Part shown: in pieces, positions 20,676-30,456 of the stretch
Layout: the number at the start of each line of letters is the position of its first letter
Numbering within the stretch: the first letter of the stretch is position 1
Origin: Zelonia costaricensis
Lineage: Eukaryota; Euglenozoa; Kinetoplastea; Trypanosomatida; Trypanosomatidae
DNA: 54,055 bases
Assembly: GCA_030849075.1 (NCBI GenBank)
Contig: JASAOO010003397.1
Span: forward strand, 1 to 54,055
Direction of reading: 5' to 3'
Notes under the pieces: generated by a model
What the model saw: the letters and a program-made list of their open reading frames with translations, nothing else
What the model was told of the DNA's origin: nothing
Database searches by the model: none
Position numbers and translations under genes: made by a program

Positions 20676-22667
20676 TTACAAGTCGTCCATCGCGTCGGGC
20701 TCCTCGGCCGGGGCACCGCCGGCGGCCTTGTACACCTTCTCGATGATCGGGTTCGTGACGCTCTGCAGCTTTTCGCGGGCCGCGTCGTACTCCTCGCGGT
20801 CGGCGTTCGGGTTCTCGTCCACGAAGGCGAGCGCCTCCTGCACGGCCTCCTCGATCGCCGTCTTGTCGTCCGCCGCCAGCTTACCACCAAGCTTCTCCTT
20901 GTCGTTGATCTGGTTCTTGAGCGAGTAGGCAATGCTCTCCAGCCCGTTCTTCGCCTCCACACGCTCGCGCACCTTGCGGTCCTCTTCCTCGAACTCGATG
21001 GACTCACGCACCATGCGCTCGATCTCCTCCTCGCTCAGCCGGCCCTTGTCGTTCGTGATCGTGATCTCCTCGCGCTTACCCGACGACTTGTCGCTGGCGC
21101 TGACCTGCAGAATGCTGTTCTCATCGACGTCGAAGGCGACCTCGATCTGCGGCACGCCGCGCGGCGCCGGCGGGATGCCGGAGAGCTCGAACTTGCCGAG
21201 CAGGCGGTTGTCCTTGGTCATCTGACGCTCGCCCTCGAAGACCTGGATGAGGACGCCGGGCTGGTTGTCCTGGTAGGTCGAGAACACCTGGCTCTTCTTG
21301 GTCGGGATCTGCGTGTTGCGCTCGATCAGCTTCGTCATGACCCCGCCCACCGTCTCGATGCCGAGGGAGAGGGGAATCACATCGACCAGGACGACCTTGC
21401 CGCCGACCTCACTCTCGCCCGTGAGCACCGCCGCCTGCACGGCCGCGCCAAACGCCACGGCCTCGTCGGGGTTGATGCCCTTGTTCGGCTCCTTGCCACC
21501 GAAGAAGTCCTTGATGAGCTGCTGCACCTTCGGGATGCGGGTGGAGCCGCCGACCAGCACAATCTCGTCGATGTCGCTCTTCTTCAGCTTCGCGTCCTCG
21601 AGCACCTTCTGCACCGGCACGAGCGTGTTCTTGAAGAGCGCCATGTTCAGCTCCTCGAACTTGGCACGCGTGATCTTCTCACTGAAGTCGAAGCCCTCCA
21701 CGAGGCTGTCCACCTCCACGCGAGCCTCGGGGTTGGAGGAGAGCTGGCGCTTCGCCGCCTCGCACGCCTTGCGCAGACGCGCCAGCGCCTTCTGGTCGTT
21801 CGAGATGTCGATGTTCTGCTTGCGCTTCAGGCCGTCCACGAAAAACTTCATCATGTTGTTATCGAAGTCCTCGCCGCCGAGGTGGGTGTCGCCGTTGGTC
21901 GCCACGACCTCGAAGAAGCCCTCATCGATCGTCAGGAGGGAGACATCGAACGTGCCGCCGCCGAGGTCGAAGACGAGGATGTTCTTCTCGCCGGCCTTGT
22001 TGAGGCCGTACGCGATGGCCGCGGCCGTCGGCTCGTTGATGATGCGCACGACGTTGAGGCCGGCGATCTTGCCCGAGTCCTTGGTCGCCTGGCGCTGCGC
22101 GTCGTTGAAGTACGCCGGCACCGTCACGACGGCGTTCTTCACCTTCTCGCCCAGGAAAGTCTCCGAGATCTCCTTCATCTTCTGTAGCACCATCGCGCTC
22201 ACCTCCTCCGGCGTGAACTGCTTCTGCTGCCCCTTCACGGTGACCTGCACGAGCGGCTTGCCCGCCTTGTCGGCGACGATCTGGTACGACAGCAGCTTCT
22301 TGTCGTTCTGCACCGTGGGGTCGCTGTACTTGCGGCCGATGAGGCGCTTGATGGCGTAGATTGTGTTCTCGGGGTTCTGTGGGAGCTGGTTCTTGGCACC
22401 ATCCCCAACGAGGCGCTCCGCATCCGTGAAGGCGACCACCGACGGAGTGATGCGGTTACCCATTTCGTTGGTGATGATGTGCACCTCGCCCTTCTGCCAC
22501 ACGCCTGCAACCGAGTACGTCGTGCCCAGGTCGACGCCGATGCACGGGGCCTCCACTTTGCCGCTTCCATCCGGCGCCGCAGCGGCGGACGCCACCAGCA
22601 GCGCCGACACGAGGCACACCGCCAGCAAGACAAGGCTGTCTCTCCGCGCCATGATGCTTACCCTCAT
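20676..22667 (-). CDS. BiP: ER luminal Hsp70 chaperone BiP (GRP78)
   Basis: 663 residues. A hydrophobic signal peptide spans about 10-31, followed by the ATPase domain with the three Hsp70 signatures: [10 protein letters not shown] at 43-52, [14 protein letters not shown] at 231-244 and [17 protein letters not shown] at 369-385. The substrate-binding domain follows from about 420, then a helical lid. The protein ends MDDL, the trypanosomatid form of the KDEL-type ER retention signal. It folds and retains secretory proteins in the ER lumen, driven by ATP. Two in-frame ATGs are close together, at 22667 and 22652. I chose the first because no other ATG appears between it and the pyrimidine-rich tract at about 22861-22925, where splicing is likely; the second gives a more compact signal peptide and is a fair alternative. 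Length matches the family. Confidence 0.97.
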   Translation of the reverse strand: MRVSIMARRDSLVLLAVCLVSALLVASAAAAPDGSGKVEAPCIGVDLGTTYSVAGVWQKGEVHIITNEMGNRITPSVVAFTDAERLVGDGAKNQLPQNPENTIYAIKRLIGRKYSDPTVQNDKKLLSYQIVADKAGKPLVQVTVKGQQKQFTPEEVSAMVLQKMKEISETFLGEKVKNAVVTVPAYFNDAQRQATKDSGKIAGLNVVRIINEPTAAAIAYGLNKAGEKNILVFDLGGGTFDVSLLTIDEGFFEVVATNGDTHLGGEDFDNNMMKFFVDGLKRKQNIDISNDQKALARLRKACEAAKRQLSSNPEARVEVDSLVEGFDFSEKITRAKFEELNMALFKNTLVPVQKVLEDAKLKKSDIDEIVLVGGSTRIPKVQQLIKDFFGGKEPNKGINPDEAVAFGAAVQAAVLTGESEVGGKVVLVDVIPLSLGIETVGGVMTKLIERNTQIPTKKSQVFSTYQDNQPGVLIQVFEGERQMTKDNRLLGKFELSGIPPAPRGVPQIEVAFDVDENSILQVSASDKSSGKREEITITNDKGRLSEEEIERMVRESIEFEEEDRKVRERVEAKNGLESIAYSLKNQINDKEKLGGKLAADDKTAIEEAVQEALAFVDENPNADREEYDAAREKLQSVTNPIIEKVYKAAGGAPAEEPDAMDDL

Positions 22668-24529
22668 TCCTCTGTGTTTGGGTGTTTGAGTACGTCCTTG
22701 TAAGTGCTTTGAGGTGCTCGTGTGCTTTTTTTTGTTGTTGTTTGTTCTCCGGCTGCCAGAGTGCTCCGCCACAATATTAGAGGACTCGAGCACGCACCAA
22801 GAACGGGGAACAACGACAAGTACCGAGCACGTGTGCACACACAAACAGGCACAAACACGTATTGAGACGAGAGGGAACACAGAGAGGAGATGGCGAACAG
22901 AGGAAAGAGGAGGAAAAGAAAAACAGCCTGGAGTCAGTTTAGCGAGGTCCACCTCCTTCAACGACGGGCGAGCGACGATGACGATGCTATGAACACGCTG
23001 TCGGGTCAACTTGGAGAGGTGCACAACTAGCGCTGCGTGGGACTGGCACGGTCCTCGAGTTCGATTCTCTTCCTATAAGAGCACAAGAAGGAGAGATGAA
23101 GTGCGAGGCACAGGGGGAGGGGAAGGCAGAGGTACTGTGGTCAATCGCGAGGGACTGCAGTGCAGAGGTTACGGTGGTGGTGGGTGGGTGGGTGAGGGAG
23201 GGGGAGCCTGTCGCGGCGGAGAGGCTGCTCGAACCACAAAAAAGAAGCACAGAGTTCAAGCAATGCACACGCAGCCAGAGACACGCAGACGCACACACAC
23301 ACACAAGCACAAGCGAGCACAACGATGGTCGACACAGAAGCGACGCGAATAGAAGGGGAAGAAAAAAAAAAAAACAGAGCGAAGGCTGCTGTTGAATCAG
23401 CGATACCCGTGACCGAGGCTGGAGTGTCGGCGATTTGGACGGAGAGGTGGACGTAACAGTGCCTTCGGAGATGACGGTGCTAGACTGGGTGAGCGAGGGG
23501 GGGGGTGGCGTGTAGCGAGGTAGACCAGATCAGTCGAGAAAGAGAGCAAGACGTGAATGGCGTTGTCGAGACACAGCTTATCCTGTGTATATGTGAGTGT
23601 CAAGCATGCAGTGTGAGGATTGCGGAGGCACATCCAGGAAATTGTGTGACGAGTATGGCGTTCGACGGGGATAACAGGGGCAGAGAAAGAGAGGGGGACG
23701 GTGTGATGGTAGAGTAATGTAGAGATGGCATACAAGGTGCACCGCTTTCGGCGACGCTGCACTGGCGCTGAACCACCATGTCCGATGCACCCACATCTCG
23801 TAGAAGCCGACCGCCTTTCGCATTACCTGCCCCGACCGAGCGGCACATATGAGCACTTCCACGGGAGCTGCTTCTCCACATCACATGTGCTCACCACCGC
23901 TTGACTCTGTCTCCTTCATCATTTGTTGAGGCCAAGGAGGCCACAGTCCCTTGAGAAGCCCGAGAAGCCGGAAGTCGCACCGTCATCGTGTGCCACGACG
24001 CTGGGAGTCAGCTTAGAGTTTGCGGAGGAGTCGCTGCACCACACAAAAGGGCGCAGAGCTCCACTCAGAAAAACAGAAGAGAAACACCACAGCTGTGCTA
24101 CGACAGAGAAGCTAAAGTGAAAAGTGGTCAACACGAGCAACAAACACGATACCGCAACGCGCGTGCTGCCCACGCCAGGCAGCGCGCCATGCACTTTTGA
24201 ACACAACTGTTTTCCTCTGTGTGTGTGTATGTTTGGGGGGGAGGGGGGGAACAGTGTCGCCTGCCTCATCCTGCAGCAGCTGCTGAGAAGGGCTACCGAC
24301 GCGAAGCGCGGCATTTCAGCCGCCGATGGCTCTCCTCTCACGACGGTTCATGTCCGCAGCGAAGAACCTAAGAGGCGAAAGCAGACGGTAAACAAGACGA
24401 AAAAACCCACACGAGGAATACAGTTGACGGCCAGCCATCTTCACTGCACCCATGACAAGGGAAACGAGGCAGACATGATTTCACGTCTGAGCAACAAGCT
24501 CGCTTCACTCCAACAAGCCGGCTGACGGC
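22668..24529. other. Spacer between the copine remnant and BiP
   Basis: No gene seen. The minus strand at about 22861-22925 is C/T-rich and is the likely splice-acceptor tract of BiP. A CA repeat lies near 23295 and G runs near 23500 and 24235. The DNA at 23400-24200 is more ordinary in composition, but open frames there have no recognisable domain; it should be the 3' UTR of the truncated copine and the 5' flank of BiP. Confidence 0.6.
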
Positions 24530-24781
24530 TCATCGCATCTGCCCCGGAACCGTGTGCGTCAATCGCCCGTACATCTCCACCTGCTTCGGCACCTCCATCA
24601 GCACCGCAGCCGCAAGCTTCGCAGGGTCCTTACCCTCAAACTGGTTGAACGGCACAAACTGAACCACATCACGACGCGTAGCGCGGCGCGCACGGTCCCT
24701 CAGAACACCACCATCACCATCGAGCTGTGCCATCGAGCTGAAGTCCGCACGGCCGACGCCGATGATCACAATCGACAGCGG
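24530..24781 (-). pseudogene. C-terminal remnant of a second copine, cut by an assembly gap
   Basis: 83 codons and a stop encode only the end of a copine vWA domain: PLSIVIIGVGRADFSSM, then a diverged RRDVVQFVPFN and AAAVLMEVP. The neighbouring copine ends the same way but differs at roughly 40 percent of the later positions, so this is a paralogue and not a copy of the same gene. The first 52 bases next to the gap are identical to the neighbour. The frame runs straight into the N at 24782, beyond which the sequence is no longer copine. The fragment is best read as the end of a full gene lost in the assembly, although a true truncated gene cannot be excluded from sequence alone. Confidence 0.8.
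24730..24781 (-). repeat. 52-bp segment identical to 25033-25084
   Basis: Identical to bases 25033-25084 within the intact copine gene; identity stops on one side at base 24729 and runs on the other into the N. This is the block expected to confuse an assembler. Confidence 0.85.
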
Positions 24782-24782
24782 N
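24782..24782. other. Single N, probable collapsed assembly gap
   Basis: The only ambiguous base in the window. On its left the copine reading frame matches the neighbour exactly for 52 bases; on its right lies unrelated sequence and, 32 bases later, the stop codon of the intact copine. A join between two ends of a tandem array explains this. Confidence 0.8.
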
Positions 24783-24814
24783 AACCGCCACGAGCTGCTC
24801 GCTGTCACTCGTCT

Positions 24815-26365
24815 TTACGTTGAACTCTTCAGTGTCTTGACACTCGACGGCGTGGTGCCCGTGATGCGGCCCCACACCTCCACCTGCCGCGGAACTTCAT
24901 GCAGAACCGCAGCCGCAAGCAGAGTCGGTGGCTTCTGCTCGTACTCGTTGAACGGCACAAACTGCACGAGGTCACGGCGAGTCGTGCGCCCGCGACGGTC
25001 AGTCAGCGGCACGGTGTCGCCATCCAGTCGCTCCATCGAGCTGAAGTCCGCACGGCCGACGCCGATGATCACAATCGACAGCGGCGCGTCGTCGGCGGCA
25101 ACAATCGCGTCGATCGTGTCCTGCATGTCCGTGATCGCGCCGTCCGTCAGAATCAGCAGGATCGTGTACACGCCGCGCGCCTGCCGCGCGCCGTCCGTGA
25201 TCGTCCGGATCGTCGGCGAGAAGTTCGTCGGCCCGCTGAACTGCAGCGTCGGCAGCAGCCTAGCGTACGTGTCCACCACCGCCTGCATCCCGTTCAGGTA
25301 CGCGTTCGCCGGGTTGCCGCTCAGCGGGAAGAAGTGGCTCGTGCCGTTCGTGAAGGGCGCCACCGCGCCAAACCCGTACGCGGGGAACATCCGGTCGCTG
25401 TCGTACTCCTGCACCACGCTGCTCACCGCAAGCATCGCACGCACGTAATTGTTCGGCTGCGTCGGGCTGTAGAAGTGCAGTGAGCGTGGGTCGCTCGGCG
25501 GCCCGTTCGACCCCGTGAAGTCGATCGCAAACGCAATATTGATCTCCATGCCCGCCTGCAGAAACTCCACGAAGTCGTAGCTCTTCACGTAGTCGCACTT
25601 GTCGATCGCAATGAAGCCGTATGACTTCACCTTGCCCGGCTTCTGCAGCGTCAGCTCGAACTCCTTGCCGCCAGCAGCCAGAAGCTGCTCGCCAGACATC
25701 AGCACACCGCTCATGGAGTCGCCCTTATCAGGACCCTTGTTGTAGCAGTCGATGGCGATGCACACAGAGACCGGGTCGCCGCCGCACAGGTCCACGAGGT
25801 CCAGCGGCGGCGTCGGCGTCCACTGGGGGTTCAGCGTGCCCTTCACCACCTCGCTCTTGTACACCTGACGCTTCTGCCCACCGGGCAGCTGGCGGCTGAC
25901 CACAAGCACCGGGTCCGACTTCCCGAACAGGTTCATCTTCTTGAGGTCGCGGCCGCGCACCTGCAGCGCCACGGTGCCCTTCGTCGAGCCGATGAGGGAT
26001 GCCGTCACGGTGATGGTGCCTTTGGTGTCCAGATTGAGCGTCAGCGTGGAGTTCCTACTGGAGATGAGGTTGCCCATCGTGAACTCGGCCTTACCCAGGA
26101 AGTCGTCCTTCTTGCCCTTGTCCTCATCCCACACCTCGAGCCGGATGTCCTGCTTCATCTCGAAGAAGTAGTTGAGCGTGACGGGTGTCTTGAACTCGGG
26201 ATTCAGGTTGTCGCGAATCACCTCGGTGCGGCCAATGGCGTTCTTGGTGCCGCCGAGGCTCGTGTCGTAGACGACCACGTAGGGGTCGCTCTTCGAGAAG
26301 GTGTCGGCATCGATGAGATGGTGGCACTTGAAGAAGAGCTGCACCTGCGTGTGCGTCGTGGTCAT
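24815..26365 (-). CDS. Copine (two C2 domains plus vWA/copine domain)
   Basis: 516 residues. First C2 domain at about 5-125 with SKSDPYVVV at 24-32 and VWDEDKGKKDDFLG at 78-91, which keeps the acidic calcium-binding loops. Second C2 domain at about 130-245 with GKSDPVLVV at 148-156; its second loop (DCYNKGPDKGD at 206-216) is less canonical. The copine vWA domain covers about 255-500, with the MIDAS-type motif IDFTGSN at 281-287, GFGAVAP at 331-337, LTDGAITD at 406-413 and a final RRDLVQFVPFNEY at 463-475. Copines bind membranes in a calcium-dependent way and recruit partners through the vWA domain (family knowledge). The length is near the usual 530-560. The ATG at 26365 directly precedes the first C2 strand. 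A paralogue lies immediately downstream. Confidence 0.95.
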   Translation of the reverse strand: MTTTHTQVQLFFKCHHLIDADTFSKSDPYVVVYDTSLGGTKNAIGRTEVIRDNLNPEFKTPVTLNYFFEMKQDIRLEVWDEDKGKKDDFLGKAEFTMGNLISSRNSTLTLNLDTKGTITVTASLIGSTKGTVALQVRGRDLKKMNLFGKSDPVLVVSRQLPGGQKRQVYKSEVVKGTLNPQWTPTPPLDLVDLCGGDPVSVCIAIDCYNKGPDKGDSMSGVLMSGEQLLAAGGKEFELTLQKPGKVKSYGFIAIDKCDYVKSYDFVEFLQAGMEINIAFAIDFTGSNGPPSDPRSLHFYSPTQPNNYVRAMLAVSSVVQEYDSDRMFPAYGFGAVAPFTNGTSHFFPLSGNPANAYLNGMQAVVDTYARLLPTLQFSGPTNFSPTIRTITDGARQARGVYTILLILTDGAITDMQDTIDAIVAADDAPLSIVIIGVGRADFSSMERLDGDTVPLTDRRGRTTRRDLVQFVPFNEYEQKPPTLLAAAVLHEVPRQVEVWGRITGTTPSSVKTLKSST

Positions 26366-28634
26366 GGTGTTGTGGCTTTGTTTTTTTCTTGTATTTGTGT
26401 GAGTGGAGGTGCGGCTCGTGAGGCGATAACGGCAGAGGGACGATGGACACCTGCTTGGGGTGGGGGGGGGGGGCACTCCACAGAGCGCGGTGACGGTGAA
26501 AAGTGCAACGAAAAGAGAAGATCGATGGGCGTCTTCGGATGTCGCGCTCGGCGGAGCGGGACGCGGGATGTGCACGGTGACGCCGGTACGGCGGCTTAAC
26601 GGTGCCCCGGACGAAACAGAAGCGAGTCCGAGAGGGAGGGAGGAGAGGGGGGGGGGGCGTGGACGCGGAAGAAGGGGGAGGCACAGCCGGAATGGAGGGT
26701 CGAGAGTAGGAGACTGGAGGCCTGCCTGAGCACACACGCGAACAAGAGAACACAAAAAGAAAGTGGGAGGGTCACGAAGCACAAGAGACAGTGAGAAGGG
26801 GTGCGGCCGTGGATGAGAGAAGGGGGTTGGGAAAGGCAGAGCAACGAAGCGACGGCCAAGACAGGAAGCCAGTCACGAGGACACCCGGAGGAGAGGCTTG
26901 ATGCGGGCGGGAGAGCAACAAAAAAAAAAGGGCCCGAGTCAGGGAGTGACACTCAAATACGAAGAGAAACACTTAAACCGTGAAGATGTGATGAGCGCTG
27001 CGGTTTGTGCGTGAAGCTGGCGTTCTGTGTGCACGTGGAGCCTGGGGGGTCGGCGAAAGGATAGGTGTCAGCACGTCAAGCGCGAAACTGGGCCAATGCG
27101 GGCGCACAAATGAGCGCACTACGGCGAATCGACTCTGGCAGGGTTTGAGGAGGGGATTGTGGTAGGGGCCACGGACAGAGCGCCTTCGGCAGCAGCGTGA
27201 GCGGACAAGAGAAGCGAAAAAAAAAAAATGGACAGGGGAAGCGAGCTGTGGAGTGTGATTTTTTTTTTTTTTGGTGCACGTGAGGGCGCGTGTCGTCTAT
27301 GAAAAAAAGAAAGAAAACCGATAACGGTGAGTTCAGCCGGAACCACAGAACTGTACGCGACGTCGGCAGAGGAATCACGAGAAGCAAACACGCGAAGCAG
27401 GGGCACTGGGGAGGGGAGGACGGGGAGGAGAGGGGGGAGGCAGTGGCGGAACCCGTCAATAGGAAAGTCTCGTGCGAGCTCGGCAAAAACACAGACGTTC
27501 GGACGACACGGCAGAGTTTCGAAGTCGTCGTGCGTGAAGTCGGGTGTGAATACTGCGCGCGTTCAAGAGAAGACGAGGAGGCGGAGAGAAGGACGAATTC
27601 GTGTGTGCGTGTGCGTCGTGGTGTAGGGGCCGTGCGGTGATGGTGATGTTGAGCGGCGGTGGCGAGAGGGCAGCGAGGAGGCGTAAGCAAAAACAAAAAA
27701 CAAACGGGCAATGGTAGAAGTGAAGTCGACGAAGCGGACCCGGTGCATGGCGATATCGACCACGTGCATTCAAGCTCCAAAGCCTGCCGCTCCGCGGAGA
27801 AGAAGCGCGGGCGTGTGAGCTCCCCTTGAGGTCTCGTCCCTTTTCCGGCGCACTGCGCCAGCGGGGACCCCGCATTACTGGACCAGCATCCGACTTTCAA
27901 CGCCTCGTGGAAGGCGTCGTCCACAGTTCAGGTGATCGCCGCCGTCTACCGCGCCGCTACGGAGGCCGGACGGCGGATACAAGACGCTGGCCTCCTCGCA
28001 TGGACAGCACCTTCCTGAGAACGGTGGTGTTCCTGAAATCGTGCGGAACGCACATGTCGAGAAAAGGGAGAAAACATGGTCACTTGTGGAAACACCACCA
28101 GAGACCGAAAAGTGAGCTCCGCCCGGGAAGCGGCTTGACGCGCACCGCGCTCCGCTTTTTTTTTTTTCTGTTCATATGGCTTTCCTTTACGCTACCGGCA
28201 CGCTGCCAGGAGGTGGGGTACTACTACTTACATCAACCCTGATCATCTACTCTGTGGGCAGGGGGAAGGGGGGGAGTGCGGTGTGCCCACCCACCGCGCC
28301 CCACCGACGATGCAGCCGCAGGGGCGGCGCGCCCTCCCCAGCAAGCACGCAAGGCCGGCAAACGATTACCACGGCGAGGCCAAGGAGCGAGTCGGGGGGC
28401 GGTGGGGGGGGGGGTGGACGAGAGTTCATTCCGTGCCAGCGCCAAGCCGCCGAGCGAGGTGAGAGGGACGGCACACCTCAAAGAAGCGTACACGAAGGAT
28501 ACAAGAAGACGTACATGTGAAGGGTGCGGGGTGCGGGGTGGGGGAGGGGTGACTGTACAAGCGAGGGGAGAAGAAAAAAAAAGCGAGTGAAGCGATCACT
28601 AAGAGGCACACATCCGGTGCGAGAATCAAAGATC
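26366..28634. other. Spacer between the GKSRY protein gene and copine
   Basis: 2.3 kb with no supported gene. Purine-rich plus strand at 26600-26930 and 27160-27460 gives the C/T tracts expected to serve copine; a 12-G run lies at 26462-26473. DNA at 27780-28200 is less repetitive, and a plus-strand frame (27826-28242) is open there, but the product has no recognisable domain and runs against the direction of every gene. Confidence 0.6.
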
Positions 28635-29384
28635 TCAGTAGTAGCGCGACTTGCCCCACGTGACGCCCTTGTCCGGGAGCGTCATCTCATGCGGCGGCGC
28701 GCTGTCTTCAGTGTAGAAGCGACCGGTGCGAAGGTGGTAGTGGCACGTCGACTCGTATCCCGGTGCGAGGCGCAGCAGCGTGCTGTCCACCGCGTTCGGT
28801 GCCGTCCAGGGCTCCTTGACGCCGTTGAAGGTAGAACCACCGTCGGTGCCCTCGAGGCCAGTGGACGCGTGGCCCGGCTGGCGCAGCCGCTGCTCCGGCC
28901 GCGGCACGCCTGGTGCGATGTGCTCGAGTGCCGTGGCCTCGCCGTCGAAGCCCTGCCCGTCCGCCCCCACACCCCCGCTCGTGGCCCCCAATCCGCCGGC
29001 ACTCCCAGCCCCAGCCGACGAGCCCGCCGTGCCATCCAAGTTGGCTGACTGGCCGGATTGCAAGCCGCCATGGCCACCGGCGGCACTGCCCGTCGCGCCG
29101 AGTGCGGCGGCCTGGCTGGCGTCCAGCACCGTCGTGCCGTAGCGCGACTTTCCGAAAAGGGTGCGTCCCGGGTACGGCGTGTTCTCGTCCATCACGAGGC
29201 TTGTGCCGTTTTCCGTCGGCGCCGCCGAGGCCGCGGCGCCTGCCGTACCGCTGGCGACGGTGAGGTGGCTTTTGAAGAAGGTGCCGGCCGGCAGCGGGTT
29301 CATCCAGTACGCGCCGGCGTAGTTGACGAACGTGTCGCGGCCACTGCCGTCATTTTCGTAGAAGGAGCGGTACTTGTTCGACAT
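28635..29384 (-). CDS. Unrecognised 249-residue protein with two GKSRY motifs
   Basis: 249 residues; no family recognised. Two ordered ends flank a Gly/Ala/Ser-rich middle (about 88-150). The N-terminal part has YRSFYENDGS at 5-14 and YWMNPLPAGTFFKSH at 26-40; then RTLFGKSRYGTTV at 74-86. The C-terminal part has LRLAPGYESTCHYHLRTGRFY at 204-224 and closes with GVTWGKSRYY at 240-249. The repeated F/W-GKSRY element, many Tyr and Pro residues and absence of hydrophobic core segments resemble short filament-associated or axonemal proteins, but this is only a suggestion. The start is the ATG two bases after a CATAG acceptor candidate; the upstream frame is C/T tract translated as Ser/Pro/Leu. Confidence 0.8.
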   Translation of the reverse strand: MSNKYRSFYENDGSGRDTFVNYAGAYWMNPLPAGTFFKSHLTVASGTAGAAASAAPTENGTSLVMDENTPYPGRTLFGKSRYGTTVLDASQAAALGATGSAAGGHGGLQSGQSANLDGTAGSSAGAGSAGGLGATSGGVGADGQGFDGEATALEHIAPGVPRPEQRLRQPGHASTGLEGTDGGSTFNGVKEPWTAPNAVDSTLLRLAPGYESTCHYHLRTGRFYTEDSAPPHEMTLPDKGVTWGKSRYY

Positions 29385-29386
29385 GG

Positions 29387-29425
29387 CTATGAGAGACCGA
29401 GAAGGGAGGGAGAGGTGTGCTACGA
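29387..29425 (-). promoter_or_regulatory. Candidate spliced-leader acceptor for the GKSRY protein gene
   Basis: The minus strand reads a C/T-rich stretch ending CTCTCATAG (AG at 29387-29388), followed by CC and the ATG at 29384, giving a 2-nt leader like that of the BILBO1-like gene. Confidence 0.5.
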
Positions 29426-30108
29426 TGAGTGTGTGCGTCGGCGTGTAGGTGCCCCTAGTGGAGCCCAAGAAGGTGGAGGACGGGATGGGGGGGGTTAAGG
29501 GAAGGGAAGGGACGGGTTGGTGACGGGGAAGTCGGAATGCGTGAGCGGACAGAGTCAGCGAGACGAGGGACACTGTGTGACCTCTGCGGAGACCGGGACG
29601 AATGTCGGCCGCCGCGGCGTCGTGGACGTTGGGAAACAACAAACGAGAAAATCAACCGAAGGAGACGGAGGGGAAGTAGTGGAAGTGTGGATCAGCAAAT
29701 GGCCCAAGGTGAGACGCACCCATACACCTGTATCGTACTGGGCAATCCTGCTAACTGCGTGTTCTTCGCAGAGAACCCCACACTCGGCGAGTGGACGCGC
29801 AAGGCGCGAATCCAGCGTTCCTTCGCGTGTTCTACCCCGTTTGCGTGTCTCGTGAGACACCGGTGCCGCTGCGCTCTCTTGAAGCGCCACGCCTCCGCTA
29901 CTCGTTGACTTCCCTCGGTGTTGCTTGAGCGTTGCCTCGCTTTGTTCTTCTCTTCTTCTCCCTCGAGGTGACCGGCGCCGACATGAGCAGCGCGGCAAGA
30001 TACCCGCACGTGAGCGCTGGCGTCGCACTGACTGCGCTCCCACGCGCAACAGGTAGATGTGGACAGGAGCACACAACCACAAACGCACACATACCCCAAT
30101 ACACAAAT

Positions 30109-30128
30109 ACACACACACACACACACAC
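30109..30128 (+). repeat. CA microsatellite
   Basis: Perfect AC repeat about 30 bases past the stop codon of the AN1 protein gene, hence within its probable 3' UTR as a TG repeat. Confidence 0.9.
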
Positions 30129-30159
30129 GAGCACGTGTACACAAGAGTCCGTGTGCGGC

Positions 30160-30456
30160 TCACTTCTTTTTTTGTGACGTCGGCGCCGTCTTCTTGCGAC
30201 GTGCAGCCTCGCCCGCCTCCAGCCGCTTGTCGAGACGCTTCTTCGCGTCATCGTTGCCGATGTGCCGCCGCGCCTGCCGCTGCGCCGCTGCGTCAGCCGT
30301 GGCCTGGCGGTGGGCGGCGTTCTTGCACGCATCCCCGCACCCGTGCCGCTCCGGCAGCATGTGCGACGTGCAGAAGCGCTGATCGCAGTGCTCGCACTTG
30401 GGCAGTGCCAGGAGTGCCATGCTGCTGCAACCCTTGTACACACACGCCTCACTCAT
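30160..30456 (-). CDS. Small AN1-type zinc-finger protein
   Basis: 98 residues. The AN1 ligand pattern is complete: C5, C10, C21, C24, C29, H32, H38 and C40, with the typical spacing CEHCDQRFC at 21-29 and HGCG at 38-41. Residues 45-98 are a charged, Lys/Arg/Ala-rich helix with a KKK end. AN1 proteins in other eukaryotes link ubiquitin, the proteasome and stress responses (family knowledge), but this one has no ubiquitin or A20 domain, so its role is open. The ATG at 30456 is chosen because the frame upstream opens only with GTG. It is the shortest gene in the window. Confidence 0.9.
   Translation of the reverse strand: MSEACVYKGCSSMALLALPKCEHCDQRFCTSHMLPERHGCGDACKNAAHRQATADAAAQRQARRHIGNDDAKKRLDKRLEAGEAARRKKTAPTSQKKK

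Larger units (their letters stand above)
29385..30159. other. Spacer between the AN1 protein gene and the GKSRY protein gene
   Basis: No gene seen. It holds purine-rich plus strand near 29385-29520, a non-repetitive part at 29700-29980 (probably 3' UTR of the AN1 gene) and a CA repeat at 30109-30128. Confidence 0.65.

Noticed and set aside
27826..28242. 138-codon plus-strand frame with a basic His/Lys-rich stretch
   Set aside because: Briefly looked like a ribosomal protein, but no ribosomal signature holds, and it opposes the direction of the cluster.
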